Source of the DNA: Pantoea phytobeneficialis
GTDB taxonomy: Bacteria > Pseudomonadota > Gammaproteobacteria > Enterobacterales > Enterobacteriaceae
DNA length: 14,908 bases
Reading direction: 5' to 3'
Assembly: GCF_009728735.1 (NCBI RefSeq)
Contig: NZ_CP024636.1
Span: 3,769,220 to 3,784,127, forward strand
Shown: positions 1-6,586 of the stretch, piece after piece
How the letters are laid out: the number at the start of each line of letters is the position of its first letter
How positions within the stretch are numbered: the first letter of the stretch is position 1
Notes under the pieces: generated by a model
Told to the model about the DNA's origin: nothing
The model's input: only the letters and a program-made list of their open reading frames with translations
Database searches by the model: none
Made by a program: the position numbers and the translations under genes

Positions 1-305
1 CCACTGCCGATGGTGGCACTGAACAGCCGGGCGATATTGGTCGGATGTGGCGGGTCAGACAGATACAGGTCGTTATTCAGGTTATTACCGGTGCCGTCGA
101 AAAACAGGCTGATATGCAGCGTTTTGCAGCAGGGAGGCTCCACCCGCCGTCCGGCAGCCAGACAGAGCTCCTGACGATACGCCCGCTCCCGGCTGTTCTG
201 CTTTTTGCAGTTTTCACCCACAAGTGTGGCAGCCGCCGGTAAACGGCCCTGCGCCGGAAATGCCGGGGGATACCAGACCTGTGCTTTGCCGGTTATTTCG
301 GACAT
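1..305 (-). CDS. N-terminal part of a DUF2235/Tle1-type T6SS phospholipase effector (3' end outside window)
   Basis: The ATG at 305 opens a frame that stays open to the window edge, giving 101 residues. After a proline-rich lead (MSEITGKAQVWYPPAFP) and a short Cys/Arg/Lys-rich stretch come HISLFFDGTGNN (about 64-75) and PPHPTNIARLFSA (about 85-97). These are the first strand and conserved PTN segment of DUF2235 hydrolases, the Tle1 class of T6SS phospholipases. Tle1 enzymes carry a GxSxG nucleophile and a Ser-Asp-His triad, which would lie beyond position 1 and cannot be checked. There is no signal peptide, as expected for cargo delivered by VgrG, and no PAAR domain at the N-terminus. The start has GGAGGAGC 7 bases upstream, within the end of copy B, with a 13-base overlap. 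Its position after DUF4123 and DUF3304 genes fits a toxin of the vgrG module. Confidence 0.88.
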   Translation of the reverse strand, partial: MSEITGKAQVWYPPAFPAQGRLPAAATLVGENCKKQNSRERAYRQELCLAAGRRVEPPCCKTLHISLFFDGTGNNLNNDLYLSDPPHPTNIARLFSATIGS

Positions 306-740
306 ACTTTTGGCTCCTCCATCCTTAAGGGTTCTTTAATCGGGTAGTTCGCATTACGCGGCGACCAGCAACTGGTGGTCACCTTAATCTCGTCGCAGGG
401 CAGGAAATGGATGGTGATACCGCAGGTATCCTGGCCGTTATAATCCGGCAGCGGCACTGTCTTACTGTGCTGTTTTTTTTGAGAATCAATATTTTTTTTC
501 CACTCCAAATATCTTTGTCGATTCTCATAACCCGGAAAATCCATCGAAATACCCACCCCGGTTTCCCAGTCCACCTTTACCGTCATCCCCGGCTGCCATT
601 TCTCCGGCACGCTAAAACAACAGCCTCCCCCGCCACCCTGATACGGGCCGATAATATCGATGCCGGACTGACCATTAACGCTGAAACGGTTAATCGCCCA
701 GTGGGTGTGATTAATCGCTTTAATCACCCCGGCCCCGGCC
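293..740 (-). repeat. Direct repeat unit B (DUF3304 copy B), period 515 bases
   Basis: Second unit of the tandem repeat. Near-identical blocks lie at 301-330, 386-458 and about 555-720; diverged patches lie at about 336-385 and 459-550. The constant 515-base offset, which also spans the overlapping stop/start junction, points to a tandem duplication of one coupled immunity gene followed by patchy divergence or replacement. Confidence 0.85.
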
Positions 741-820
741 TTTGATGGCATAAAGATCGACAAAAACACCATGCCGGCTAAAAAAACGGCATAAGAAATA
801 CGACGGATTAGTTCGGACAT
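293..820 (-). CDS. DUF3304 protein, copy B: probable periplasmic immunity protein paralogue
   Basis: This 175-residue paralogue of the preceding gene starts at the ATG at 820 (MSELIRRISYAVFLAGM). That start has GGAGGAGC 7 bases upstream and a signal peptide (about 1-28, cut near SKA|GA). The open frame reaches 886, but the extension would read through the coding end of copy A and destroy the signal peptide. The mature core is almost identical to copy A from INHTHW to WETGVG and again across PLPDYNGQDTCGITIHFLPCDEIKVT. The stretch after GVG (about residues 88-118) and the one after the next SC (about 148-158) differ strongly. The variable stretch contains two runs of eight A in the coding strand. 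The stop overlaps the next gene by 13 bases (ATGTCCGAAATAA), and the gene end again supplies GGAGGAGC for it. The likely job is immunity against the adjacent lipase; the copies may have different partners. Confidence 0.85.
   Translation of the reverse strand: MSELIRRISYAVFLAGMVFLSIFMPSKAGAGVIKAINHTHWAINRFSVNGQSGIDIIGPYQGGGGGCCFSVPEKWQPGMTVKVDWETGVGISMDFPGYENRQRYLEWKKNIDSQKKQHSKTVPLPDYNGQDTCGITIHFLPCDEIKVTTSCWSPRNANYPIKEPLRMEEPKVCPK
313..320 (-). promoter_or_regulatory. Ribosome binding site for the Tle1-type gene, inside the end of DUF3304 copy B
   Basis: The same GGAGGAGC octamer lies 7 bases before the ATG at 305 and is followed by ATGTCCGAAATAA, where the stop of copy B overlaps the toxin start. 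It is a duplicate of the device at 828-835. It ties toxin translation to immunity translation. Confidence 0.75.
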
Positions 821-1255
821 ACTTTCGGCTCCTCCATCCTGATAGGCTCTTTGATGGGGTAAGACGGGCTGCCATAGGTGAAACAACTGGAGGTTACTTT
901 AATCTCGTCGCAGGGCAGGAAATGGATGGTGATGCCGCAGGTATCCTGGCCGTTATAATCCGGCAGCGGCACCGTCCTGGTATGCTGGCGGCTCAGGGCC
1001 TTCATTTTCTTCTCCCAGGCCAGATATTTCGCATCGTCTCCGAATCCCGGAAATCCCTCCATATCGCCAACCCCGGTCTCCCAGTCCACCCTCACCGTCA
1101 TCCCCGGCTGCCATTTTTCCGGCACGCTAAAACAACAGCCACCCCCGCCGCCCTGATACGGGCCGATAATATCGATGCCGGACTGACCATTAACGCTGAA
1201 GCGATTAATCGCCCAGTGGGTATGATTAATCGCCTCAATAACCCCACCACCGGCA
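808..1255 (-). repeat. Direct repeat unit A (DUF3304 copy A), period 515 bases
   Basis: This unit aligns without net length change to 293-740 at a constant offset of 515 bases. The block 901-973 matches 386-458 with one mismatch seen by eye. The block at about 1070-1235 matches 555-720 with roughly ten mismatches. Between and beside them (about 851-900 and 974-1065) the copies differ strongly. It covers most of the coding region apart from the signal peptide. Confidence 0.85.
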
Positions 1256-1326
1256 TTTACCCTCAAAGGAAAAAATTCCGTAATCAACAGCACAGATAAA
1301 ACCCGTACAAAATGTATTTTTTTCAT
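808..1326 (-). CDS. DUF3304 protein, copy A: probable periplasmic immunity protein
   Basis: This 172-residue protein has a cleavable signal peptide (residues 1-25, likely cut VNA|GG) and no lipobox. The mature part shows the DUF3304 pattern: AINHTHWAINRFSVNG, a glycine run ending GGGGGCCF at about 59-66, PEKWQPGM, and VDWETGVG. Later come PLPDYNG, DTCGI and LPCDE, and a C-terminal MEEPKVCP. Eight Cys in the mature part suggest disulfide bonds in the periplasm. DUF3304 genes commonly sit beside T6SS lipases, and Tle1-type toxins act in the periplasm, so neutralisation of the lipase encoded at 305 (or a former partner) is the likely role. This is inference. The ATG at 1326 lies 12 bases after the DUF4123 stop, with AAGGA overlapping that stop region. 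The 3' end overlaps copy B by 13 bases and contains its ribosome site. Confidence 0.85.
   Translation of the reverse strand: MKKIHFVRVLSVLLITEFFPLRVNAGGGVIEAINHTHWAINRFSVNGQSGIDIIGPYQGGGGGCCFSVPEKWQPGMTVRVDWETGVGDMEGFPGFGDDAKYLAWEKKMKALSRQHTRTVPLPDYNGQDTCGITIHFLPCDEIKVTSSCFTYGSPSYPIKEPIRMEEPKVCPN
828..835 (-). promoter_or_regulatory. Ribosome binding site for DUF3304 copy B, inside the end of copy A
   Basis: GGAGGAGC on the minus strand lies 7 bases before the ATG at 820 and encodes part of the MEEP residues at the C-terminus of copy A. Together with the 13-base overlap (ATGTCCGAACTAA) it decides the start of copy B and implies translational coupling. Confidence 0.75.
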
Positions 1327-1338
1327 GCGGAATTCCTT

Positions 1339-2106
1339 TCAGCAGGATAATTTCTCGGTAATATATTCAGATATTTTCCCGCACACCCAAGCATCGCGTT
1401 CATCATCCATGATTAATCCTTTATCGGTGGCTTCCTGCATGCCGCGATAACAAATCTGAAATAAAGTTTCCGCAGAGATAAAAGAGGGGATGGCGAGTGG
1501 CTGCTGTGCCAACAGAATATTGGCATCGCACACGCACATCAGATATTCCAGTTGTTGATCGCTGAGGTCGATAGATTTCACGTCCTCGCCGCAAACTGGC
1601 GGAGAACCATCACCCACCAGCCGTTGCGGCGCACCATCTCTGTCCAGCCAGCTCCAGAAAAGCACCGGGCGGTGCAACTGTTGCCGCTGCTCATCGTTCA
1701 GCAATCCCCCGGCAAGTAGGGGAAATAGTCGGGGATCGTAGAAACGCAGCAGACCCGGTCGCCCCTCATGGCGACCATCCGTGCACTTTTGCAGCCAGCC
1801 TGCCAGCGTAGGTGTCGGCCAGAGCGAACAGAACATCAGCACGGCAGATTTTGTTGCCACTTCGCCACAGAGATCATCCAGCCACAAACGTTGCGATCGA
1901 TTATTTAATTCAAAACGAATTAACAGTGGTGCTTGCCTTACCGAACTTTCCTCCGGAAGTCCCTGCCATAACGAATGCCATTCAATGGGAAAACCATTCA
2001 GAATTGGAATAATAGAAAAATCGACAGCGGCCTGGTCAAATATCATATAAATATATTCAACACCAACCTGACGACAGTCATCTTCCAGTGAGGAAATCCA
2101 TTCCAT
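1339..2106 (-). CDS. DUF4123 T6SS effector adaptor/chaperone (Tec/Tap-1 type)
   Basis: This 255-residue soluble protein has the layout of DUF4123 proteins. An N-terminal strand YIYMIFDQAAVDF (about 17-29) is followed by PLLIRFE near 60, then FCSLWPTPTLAGWLQ and RFYDPRLFPLL around 90-130. DUF4123 proteins bind a VgrG C-terminus and a specific effector and load one onto the other; they are not usually secreted. The gene directly follows vgrG (20-base gap) and precedes the immunity and lipase genes, so the Tle1-type protein starting at 305 is the natural client. The ATG at 2106 has a strong GGAGG 7 bases upstream. By eye, parts of the gene are more A+T-rich than the core block, as is common for swapped cargo modules. 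The C-terminal half (about 170-255), with several Cys residues, is not family-typical and could be the client-specific part; this is inference. Confidence 0.88.
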   Translation of the reverse strand: MEWISSLEDDCRQVGVEYIYMIFDQAAVDFSIIPILNGFPIEWHSLWQGLPEESSVRQAPLLIRFELNNRSQRLWLDDLCGEVATKSAVLMFCSLWPTPTLAGWLQKCTDGRHEGRPGLLRFYDPRLFPLLAGGLLNDEQRQQLHRPVLFWSWLDRDGAPQRLVGDGSPPVCGEDVKSIDLSDQQLEYLMCVCDANILLAQQPLAIPSFISAETLFQICYRGMQEATDKGLIMDDERDAWVCGKISEYITEKLSC

Positions 2107-2126
2107 TTATATACCTCCGCATTTTA

Positions 2127-4523
2127 TTAACGCGGAACAAATCCCTGCGCCAGCAACCGTGCTTTTTTCAGACACTCCTCACAGACCGATGCGGGTAATT
2201 CCTGCAAGGGAAATTGCTGGCTGGCAGGGTTATCCAAATTATGCTGTCCTTTAAGACTTAATCGCCCCGGCCCGTGGATTTCAATTTGTCCCTCGGGAGA
2301 GAGGTGGATATATGCGCCACCACAACCGAGTGTGATACCGTTTTTAGCCAGCAGTTGCAGATGCCCCTGCGTTGACTGCACCGTTATATCCTTCAACGAT
2401 GTTATGGTAAGCGTATCGCCATGTGATTCTACTGCCAGCGGGCCTTTTGCAGAGACCAGCCGCATTCCCTCCTGCTGTGCCAGTAGTGATATTCCCTGAG
2501 TAGCATTGGCTGATATCCGTTGCGCCGTGGCGATATTCACCTCTCCAAGACTTTGGAGATACAGCCCCTCACCGCTGGTAAGTACCAGCCCAGCGGATGT
2601 CACTGCACCAATCCCTTTCGGTGCGCTTAGCAACATTGCCGGCTCATGCAATTGACTGGCACTCGCCAGGTAAGCTTTCAGCGCCGCACTATCCGGTGAA
2701 AAGTTATGATGGGTTTGAGTGAGCCGCCCCCACTCGGAGAGTTGATTGACGGCCCCTTTCAGCAAGCTGACCGGTTGCGCCATTTCTAACGACTTCCCCT
2801 GTGCCAGGGGCTGCGCATCAGCGCTAAGATATAACCCCTTCTGCGCCCGGATGGCCCCCCAACTGTCGGTGCGCAGCTCAAATCCTTCACCGCGCGACTG
2901 GCGTTCACTGTCCACCAAATGCCCAAGATTCAGCTGACTTTTGCCACCGTATTCGGTACTCAGCTTGATGTGCTCCTGTCCCCGGGTGTCATCCAGCCGC
3001 AGCTTGTTATTCGCCGGGGTGCGCAACACATTGCGTTTGTAGTTGCGAATGGTGACCGGATCCGGTCGCAATGAATCGTGCAACACGCCAGCGATATAAG
3101 GTCGGTCTGGATTGCCGTGTTCAAAACCGATCGCCACTTCCGTTCCTGCCAGTAGCGGCAGGTGCAGGCCGTAGGTTGCTCCGGCGTAAGGTCGGGACTG
3201 CCGCACCCACAGGCTTTCAAAGCCGCTTTCCCACTCCGCACGATCAAACAACAAATGCACCCGGTAACGTCCATCGCGGTCAATATGCCCGTAGTTATCG
3301 CTGCTGTCAGTGCTGGTGATACGCGCCGGTAGCGTTCCTGCCATCACCGGACGTGCGATCCTGTCCGGACGGAAACTGTAGACCGCCTCCGCCGGTATGC
3401 CGCTCAGCGTGCTCACCAAAGCCCGGTCCCGCGCGGCGCTGCTGCTCATCGCAGTTATCACCATGCCCTGGCTGAAGGTCTGCGGTGCGCCACTTCCCTC
3501 GCTCACCCGTAGCACCGTTCCCGGCAGCAGCGCCGCACAATTGGAAATCGCACTCAGTTGCGTCTGTCGGTTCAGATAACGCTCGTGCTGCAACCGGGCG
3601 TAGAAAGCACCGCTTTCTGTCTCCGGCGTGGCGCTCTCCACCTTTCCGACTCGCAGATAGTTATCCCCCCAGTGATACGCCTCGCCACAGGTGGTGGGGT
3701 CGCTGCCCGTCACCTCCGCCTGCGCATCCATATCGGCGCCGGCGTCGCGGTAGTTATAGTCACGGGTGATGACGCACTTCTCAACCACCTGATAGTGGCT
3801 CTGCAATCCCCATATAGCCTCCATTCCCCCATCATGCTGCCCGGATGGCAACAATGCGGGCAACGTCAGACCACGCACGTAACCCTGGGAACTGTCGTAA
3901 AACTCCACCACATCGATATTCAGCCGCGTATCGGTGCTGAAGCGAAACCAGATCCCCACCTCTGTCAGCAGACGGGTGATAAAACGCAGGTCATCTTCGT
4001 CATACTGCATCACCTGCTCACGCGGCGGATATTCCCGACTTAGGCTGAACAGAAAATCCTGGCCGCGCATGTTGTGACGATCACGCAGTACCGATTCCAC
4101 AATTTGTGGTACCGACATATCCTGCCAGATTGCGTTTTGTCGCTGGCGCGACAGCAGTGCCAGCCGCGGTTGCAGCGTCAGGGCGTAGCGCCCCTCGTCG
4201 ACCGACACCCCAAGTGCATCGAAGCCGGTTACCACGCCCTGAACCACGCGTTGTGGAGGGAGAGACGGCAGGTAGTTGTGTTGCGGCGGAGCGGCCTGCA
4301 AAGTAAGCGAGGCTGGCTGTAATAACATCGCTTCGCGGCTTAGTGACTTGTCGCAGCAGGTAAAGGTTATCTGCCAACTGAACGGCATATTCAACGCCTC
4401 GCTGGCGGTAAAGCTGAGTACATCCAGCAAGGTGCTGTTGTTCCCGACGCGCAGCAGATAAGGGCTGTGATTGAAGATCGGGGCGTTTTCGCCGCTCGTT
4501 GGTATCCGTAGTTCGGTCATCAT
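2127..4523 (-). CDS. vgrG: T6SS spike protein VgrG/TssI with DUF2345 tip and Cys-pair tail
   Basis: This 798-residue trimeric spike protein has a gp27-like N-terminal part at about residues 20-390. The gp5-type OB-fold (about 400-480) includes RYRVHLLFDRAEW and ends PYIAGVLHD. It is followed by the NKLRLDDTRGQEHIKLSTEYGG needle segment at about 506-528. A DUF2345 beta-helix extension (about 575-750) then ends in a tail of about 30 residues with CxxC at 781-784. No catalytic C-terminal effector domain is present, so it looks like a carrier rather than a specialised VgrG. The gene is followed by a DUF4123 adaptor, immunity-like genes and a lipase, which supports cargo loading at the tail or DUF2345 region. 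Two ATGs are adjacent (4523 and 4520). AAGGA about 10 bases upstream of 4523 favours the first. The gap to tssE is 41 bases. Confidence 0.97.
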   Translation of the reverse strand: MMTELRIPTSGENAPIFNHSPYLLRVGNNSTLLDVLSFTASEALNMPFSWQITFTCCDKSLSREAMLLQPASLTLQAAPPQHNYLPSLPPQRVVQGVVTGFDALGVSVDEGRYALTLQPRLALLSRQRQNAIWQDMSVPQIVESVLRDRHNMRGQDFLFSLSREYPPREQVMQYDEDDLRFITRLLTEVGIWFRFSTDTRLNIDVVEFYDSSQGYVRGLTLPALLPSGQHDGGMEAIWGLQSHYQVVEKCVITRDYNYRDAGADMDAQAEVTGSDPTTCGEAYHWGDNYLRVGKVESATPETESGAFYARLQHERYLNRQTQLSAISNCAALLPGTVLRVSEGSGAPQTFSQGMVITAMSSSAARDRALVSTLSGIPAEAVYSFRPDRIARPVMAGTLPARITSTDSSDNYGHIDRDGRYRVHLLFDRAEWESGFESLWVRQSRPYAGATYGLHLPLLAGTEVAIGFEHGNPDRPYIAGVLHDSLRPDPVTIRNYKRNVLRTPANNKLRLDDTRGQEHIKLSTEYGGKSQLNLGHLVDSERQSRGEGFELRTDSWGAIRAQKGLYLSADAQPLAQGKSLEMAQPVSLLKGAVNQLSEWGRLTQTHHNFSPDSAALKAYLASASQLHEPAMLLSAPKGIGAVTSAGLVLTSGEGLYLQSLGEVNIATAQRISANATQGISLLAQQEGMRLVSAKGPLAVESHGDTLTITSLKDITVQSTQGHLQLLAKNGITLGCGGAYIHLSPEGQIEIHGPGRLSLKGQHNLDNPASQQFPLQELPASVCEECLKKARLLAQGFVPR

Positions 4524-4564
4524 CCGTTGATTGTCCTTATGCAGATTTGCTCACTGCCCTGCGG

Positions 4565-5005
4565 TTACAGAGCCTTGTTTTCAATTAACTGCTGTTGTTG
4601 CAGATGGCGGATCAGCACACGTCCCTCCGGCATAAACGCGGTACCAAATCGCACCAGCCCAACCTGTTTCAGTTCTGCCTCAATGACATAACGCAGTTCG
4701 CCGGGTAACGTTTGTTCCAGCATGAATACGTCAATCTTTGCCAGGCGCGGCTCGTATTTCAGCAGTACCTGCATCAGGGTGAAGAGCAACTGATGGGCTG
4801 TTGCTGGCATGCCCTGTAGAATGAGTGTCATATCCGGCAAGCCATAATCAGGGATATGCGCCAGTGAACCCGCACGGGTGTTCAGAATACGTTGGATGTT
4901 ATCCAGTACGGACAAAATCACCTGATTCTGCTCACTGACCTGATGCAGCGCCAAACCACCGTTAAAACCCCCTTTCAGCAATTCGTAGAGCGAGGGCTGA
5001 CTCAT
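4565..5005 (-). CDS. tssE: T6SS baseplate protein TssE (gp25-like)
   Basis: This 146-residue protein belongs to the gp25/TssE family of baseplate proteins that initiate sheath assembly. The diagnostic LNTRAGSLAHIPDYGLPD lies at residues 41-58. The EPR motif of gp25-like proteins lies at residues 85-87 within YEPRL. The C-terminal end carries a beta segment ending FGTAFMPEGRVLIRHL. The length is normal for TssE. Its ATG overlaps the tssJ stop by four bases (ATGA), which suggests coupled translation. It is the last core component in this run, and vgrG follows after 41 bases. In the cell it sits at the sheath-baseplate interface with TssF and TssG. No anomaly was seen. Confidence 0.94.
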   Translation of the reverse strand: MSQPSLYELLKGGFNGGLALHQVSEQNQVILSVLDNIQRILNTRAGSLAHIPDYGLPDMTLILQGMPATAHQLLFTLMQVLLKYEPRLAKIDVFMLEQTLPGELRYVIEAELKQVGLVRFGTAFMPEGRVLIRHLQQQQLIENKAL

Positions 5006-5538
5006 GATTTCGCCTCCGCTCGCAGCAGCAAATGCCGGCTATCCAACTCAATCACTCTTGGTGTATCCGGGTCGAGATCGTTACGCTCCAGCACCAGCCG
5101 CCAACTGTTTCTGGCCATATCGGGGTGTTGGAACAGCCCGACAATGGCGACAAATCGCGTCTCTGATTCCATAGGCATATTCAAAGCAACATCCCCTCCG
5201 GGCGTCACAATCACATCACGCTCCGCCAGCAGGTCTGGGTGCAGCACCTCGGCAGCCTCATGGATTAATTGCTGATACACAGTGCTATCAAACGTTTTCC
5301 GCGCCTTTAACTGATAAACCCGCACCATCACCGGCTCAGAAAGTGGATGATGTTCACGGATATCGCTGTTAAGGCTTTCACGAGCGGAAAAGTCGAGATG
5401 CAGAATCTTTATCTGTTTGTAAAACATCGCGTTAAAAGTCGAAGCGGTGCTATCAACAATGTTTTGCTGTAACCCGCAGGCGGTGAGATTTAATGCAGCG
5501 GTGCACAACACCAGATTACGTAAAATGGTAGACGACAC
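5002..5538 (-). CDS. tssJ: T6SS outer-membrane lipoprotein TssJ
   Basis: The 178-residue product is a lipoprotein with a short signal peptide ending in the lipobox L-T-A-C, so Cys21 is the lipidated residue. The rest is a compact beta-rich domain of about 155 residues, as in TssJ (SciN/VasD). It has the typical YQLKARKTFDS segment, PGG in the middle and an FVAIVGLFQ strand. TssJ anchors the periplasmic part of TssM to the outer membrane. I chose a GTG start at 5538 because AAGGA lies 7 bases upstream and a normal signal peptide follows directly. The open frame extends 36 codons further upstream to 5646, but that part is proline-rich, lies inside tssG and would bury the signal peptide. Gly at position +2 after the Cys is compatible with outer-membrane sorting. 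The stop overlaps the tssE start as ATGA. Confidence 0.93.
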   Translation of the reverse strand: MSSTILRNLVLCTAALNLTACGLQQNIVDSTASTFNAMFYKQIKILHLDFSARESLNSDIREHHPLSEPVMVRVYQLKARKTFDSTVYQQLIHEAAEVLHPDLLAERDVIVTPGGDVALNMPMESETRFVAIVGLFQHPDMARNSWRLVLERNDLDPDTPRVIELDSRHLLLRAEAKS

Positions 5539-6586
5539 GTCGGTTTCCTTGTGTTGGTGTGGCGGGTTCCATGCCGGTATAGCTGCCCAGTTCGGTGGTG
5601 AAAGTGGCTGGAATATCGGCGGGGCAGGTTTCCCCCTCCACGCCAAGCACGCCGATCATTCCCAACCAGAAAGACGCCTCGCCCAGGCGGGGTGGCGCCA
5701 GAAGCGATGTATTGAGTGTCAGTCTGATACGTGCGGTGTAACGCCAGCCCAGATACACACGCAGCATCACCTGAAAGTCCTGGTATAACAGTCCATCGGG
5801 CAACCAGCAGCGTGCCTCATCGGCACAGTCAGTCTGCAAATTAATCAGCAGCTGGCTGCTGACATCCATCACTTCATCCCCCAAGGGAAGATTGCCATCA
5901 AGCAGCAGTCCCGGTTCGGAGAGGCCCCTCGGTTCACTCACCGGCACCGGACGCAGACTATGCGGCTGCACCTGAACAGACGTCTGCGGAGCAAGCAGCC
6001 GTACCAGCGCGGCTATCCCCTCTGCTGTTCTGCCGGGTTGACGCATAACACCCAGCAGCGCCAGAAAACGTGAAATCGGCGTCGCAATCTGTTTTCCGGT
6101 GCCGGGAATGCCCAAGCCAATCAACCCAAGTAGCGACTGAGATGTCTCATCTTTGCCCCCTGCTTCGAAGGTGGCGGGGTACGAATATTTACGCCAGATG
6201 CGGTAGAACTGGGTCAGCACACGGTGGTTAAAGATATCGAGAAAGCCCTGCAACCCCTCGTGCCCTTCACTGCGCTGTGCGATGTCGTCGAGATACACGC
6301 CAGGCATTGGCGCATCCACACCATAAAGCCCAAGAAAAGTGGTGCGCACCACCGGTGGCCCCTCGCCATACTCCAGCGCTTTTAGTTCACTGGCAGGAAA
6401 GCCCATGCCGGGATGAGGCAACAGACGAACAGGGTCATCGCCGGGATGGCTGGTACTGCCGAGCGGTGGGTTGTCGCGATGCAGATGTTCAATCAGTTGG
6501 CAAAAGCGATAAAAATTCAGGCGGTGCAATTCGTTCTCAAAGCGCGGCATCAGCCGGGAATGCGACGATGGTGTTTCTCTTCCCAT
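5516..6586 (-). CDS. tssG: T6SS baseplate protein TssG (ImpH/VasB)
   Basis: This 356-residue protein has the TssG hallmarks: FENELHRLNFYRFCQLIEHL near the start, ALEYGEGPP and FLGLYGVDAPMPGVYLDDI at about residues 70-105, and a FLDIFNHRVLTQFYRIW segment around 115-131. TssG pairs with two TssF copies in the baseplate wedge, matching T4 gp53/gp7-type core bundle proteins. Two starts are possible. The ATG at 6586 has GGAGA upstream at about 9-10 bases and overlaps tssF by 37 bases. The ATG at 6550 gives a protein starting MPRFENEL and sits in a TGATG stop-start junction with tssF, but it has no clear ribosome site. I prefer 6586 because of the ribosome site, without certainty. The 3' end overlaps the tssJ start by 23 bases. 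No defect was seen. Confidence 0.93.
   Translation of the reverse strand: MGRETPSSHSRLMPRFENELHRLNFYRFCQLIEHLHRDNPPLGSTSHPGDDPVRLLPHPGMGFPASELKALEYGEGPPVVRTTFLGLYGVDAPMPGVYLDDIAQRSEGHEGLQGFLDIFNHRVLTQFYRIWRKYSYPATFEAGGKDETSQSLLGLIGLGIPGTGKQIATPISRFLALLGVMRQPGRTAEGIAALVRLLAPQTSVQVQPHSLRPVPVSEPRGLSEPGLLLDGNLPLGDEVMDVSSQLLINLQTDCADEARCWLPDGLLYQDFQVMLRVYLGWRYTARIRLTLNTSLLAPPRLGEASFWLGMIGVLGVEGETCPADIPATFTTELGSYTGMEPATPTQGNRRVVYHFT
5546..5550 (-). promoter_or_regulatory. Ribosome binding site supporting the GTG start of tssJ
   Basis: AAGGA on the minus strand lies 7 bases before GTG at 5538, inside the end of tssG. It decides the start, because the signal peptide with lipobox follows directly. 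Confidence 0.75.

Noticed and set aside
407..1299. Two similar plus-strand frames opposite the DUF3304 genes (407-745 and 922-1299)
   Set aside because: They resemble each other only because the genes on the other strand are duplicated; the minus strand frames have signal peptides, ribosome sites and family motifs.
3558..4043. Plus-strand open frame of 161 codons opposite vgrG
   Set aside because: Antisense to the gp27-like part of VgrG, with no family resemblance and no convincing ribosome site.
4524..4564. Possible internal promoter or terminator between tssE and vgrG
   Set aside because: The 41 bases show only the vgrG ribosome site; no -35/-10 pair and no hairpin with a T run.
5539..5646. 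Upstream extension of tssJ to 5646
   Set aside because: It adds a proline-rich stretch encoded within tssG and would bury the lipoprotein signal peptide; GTG at 5538 has a well-placed ribosome site.
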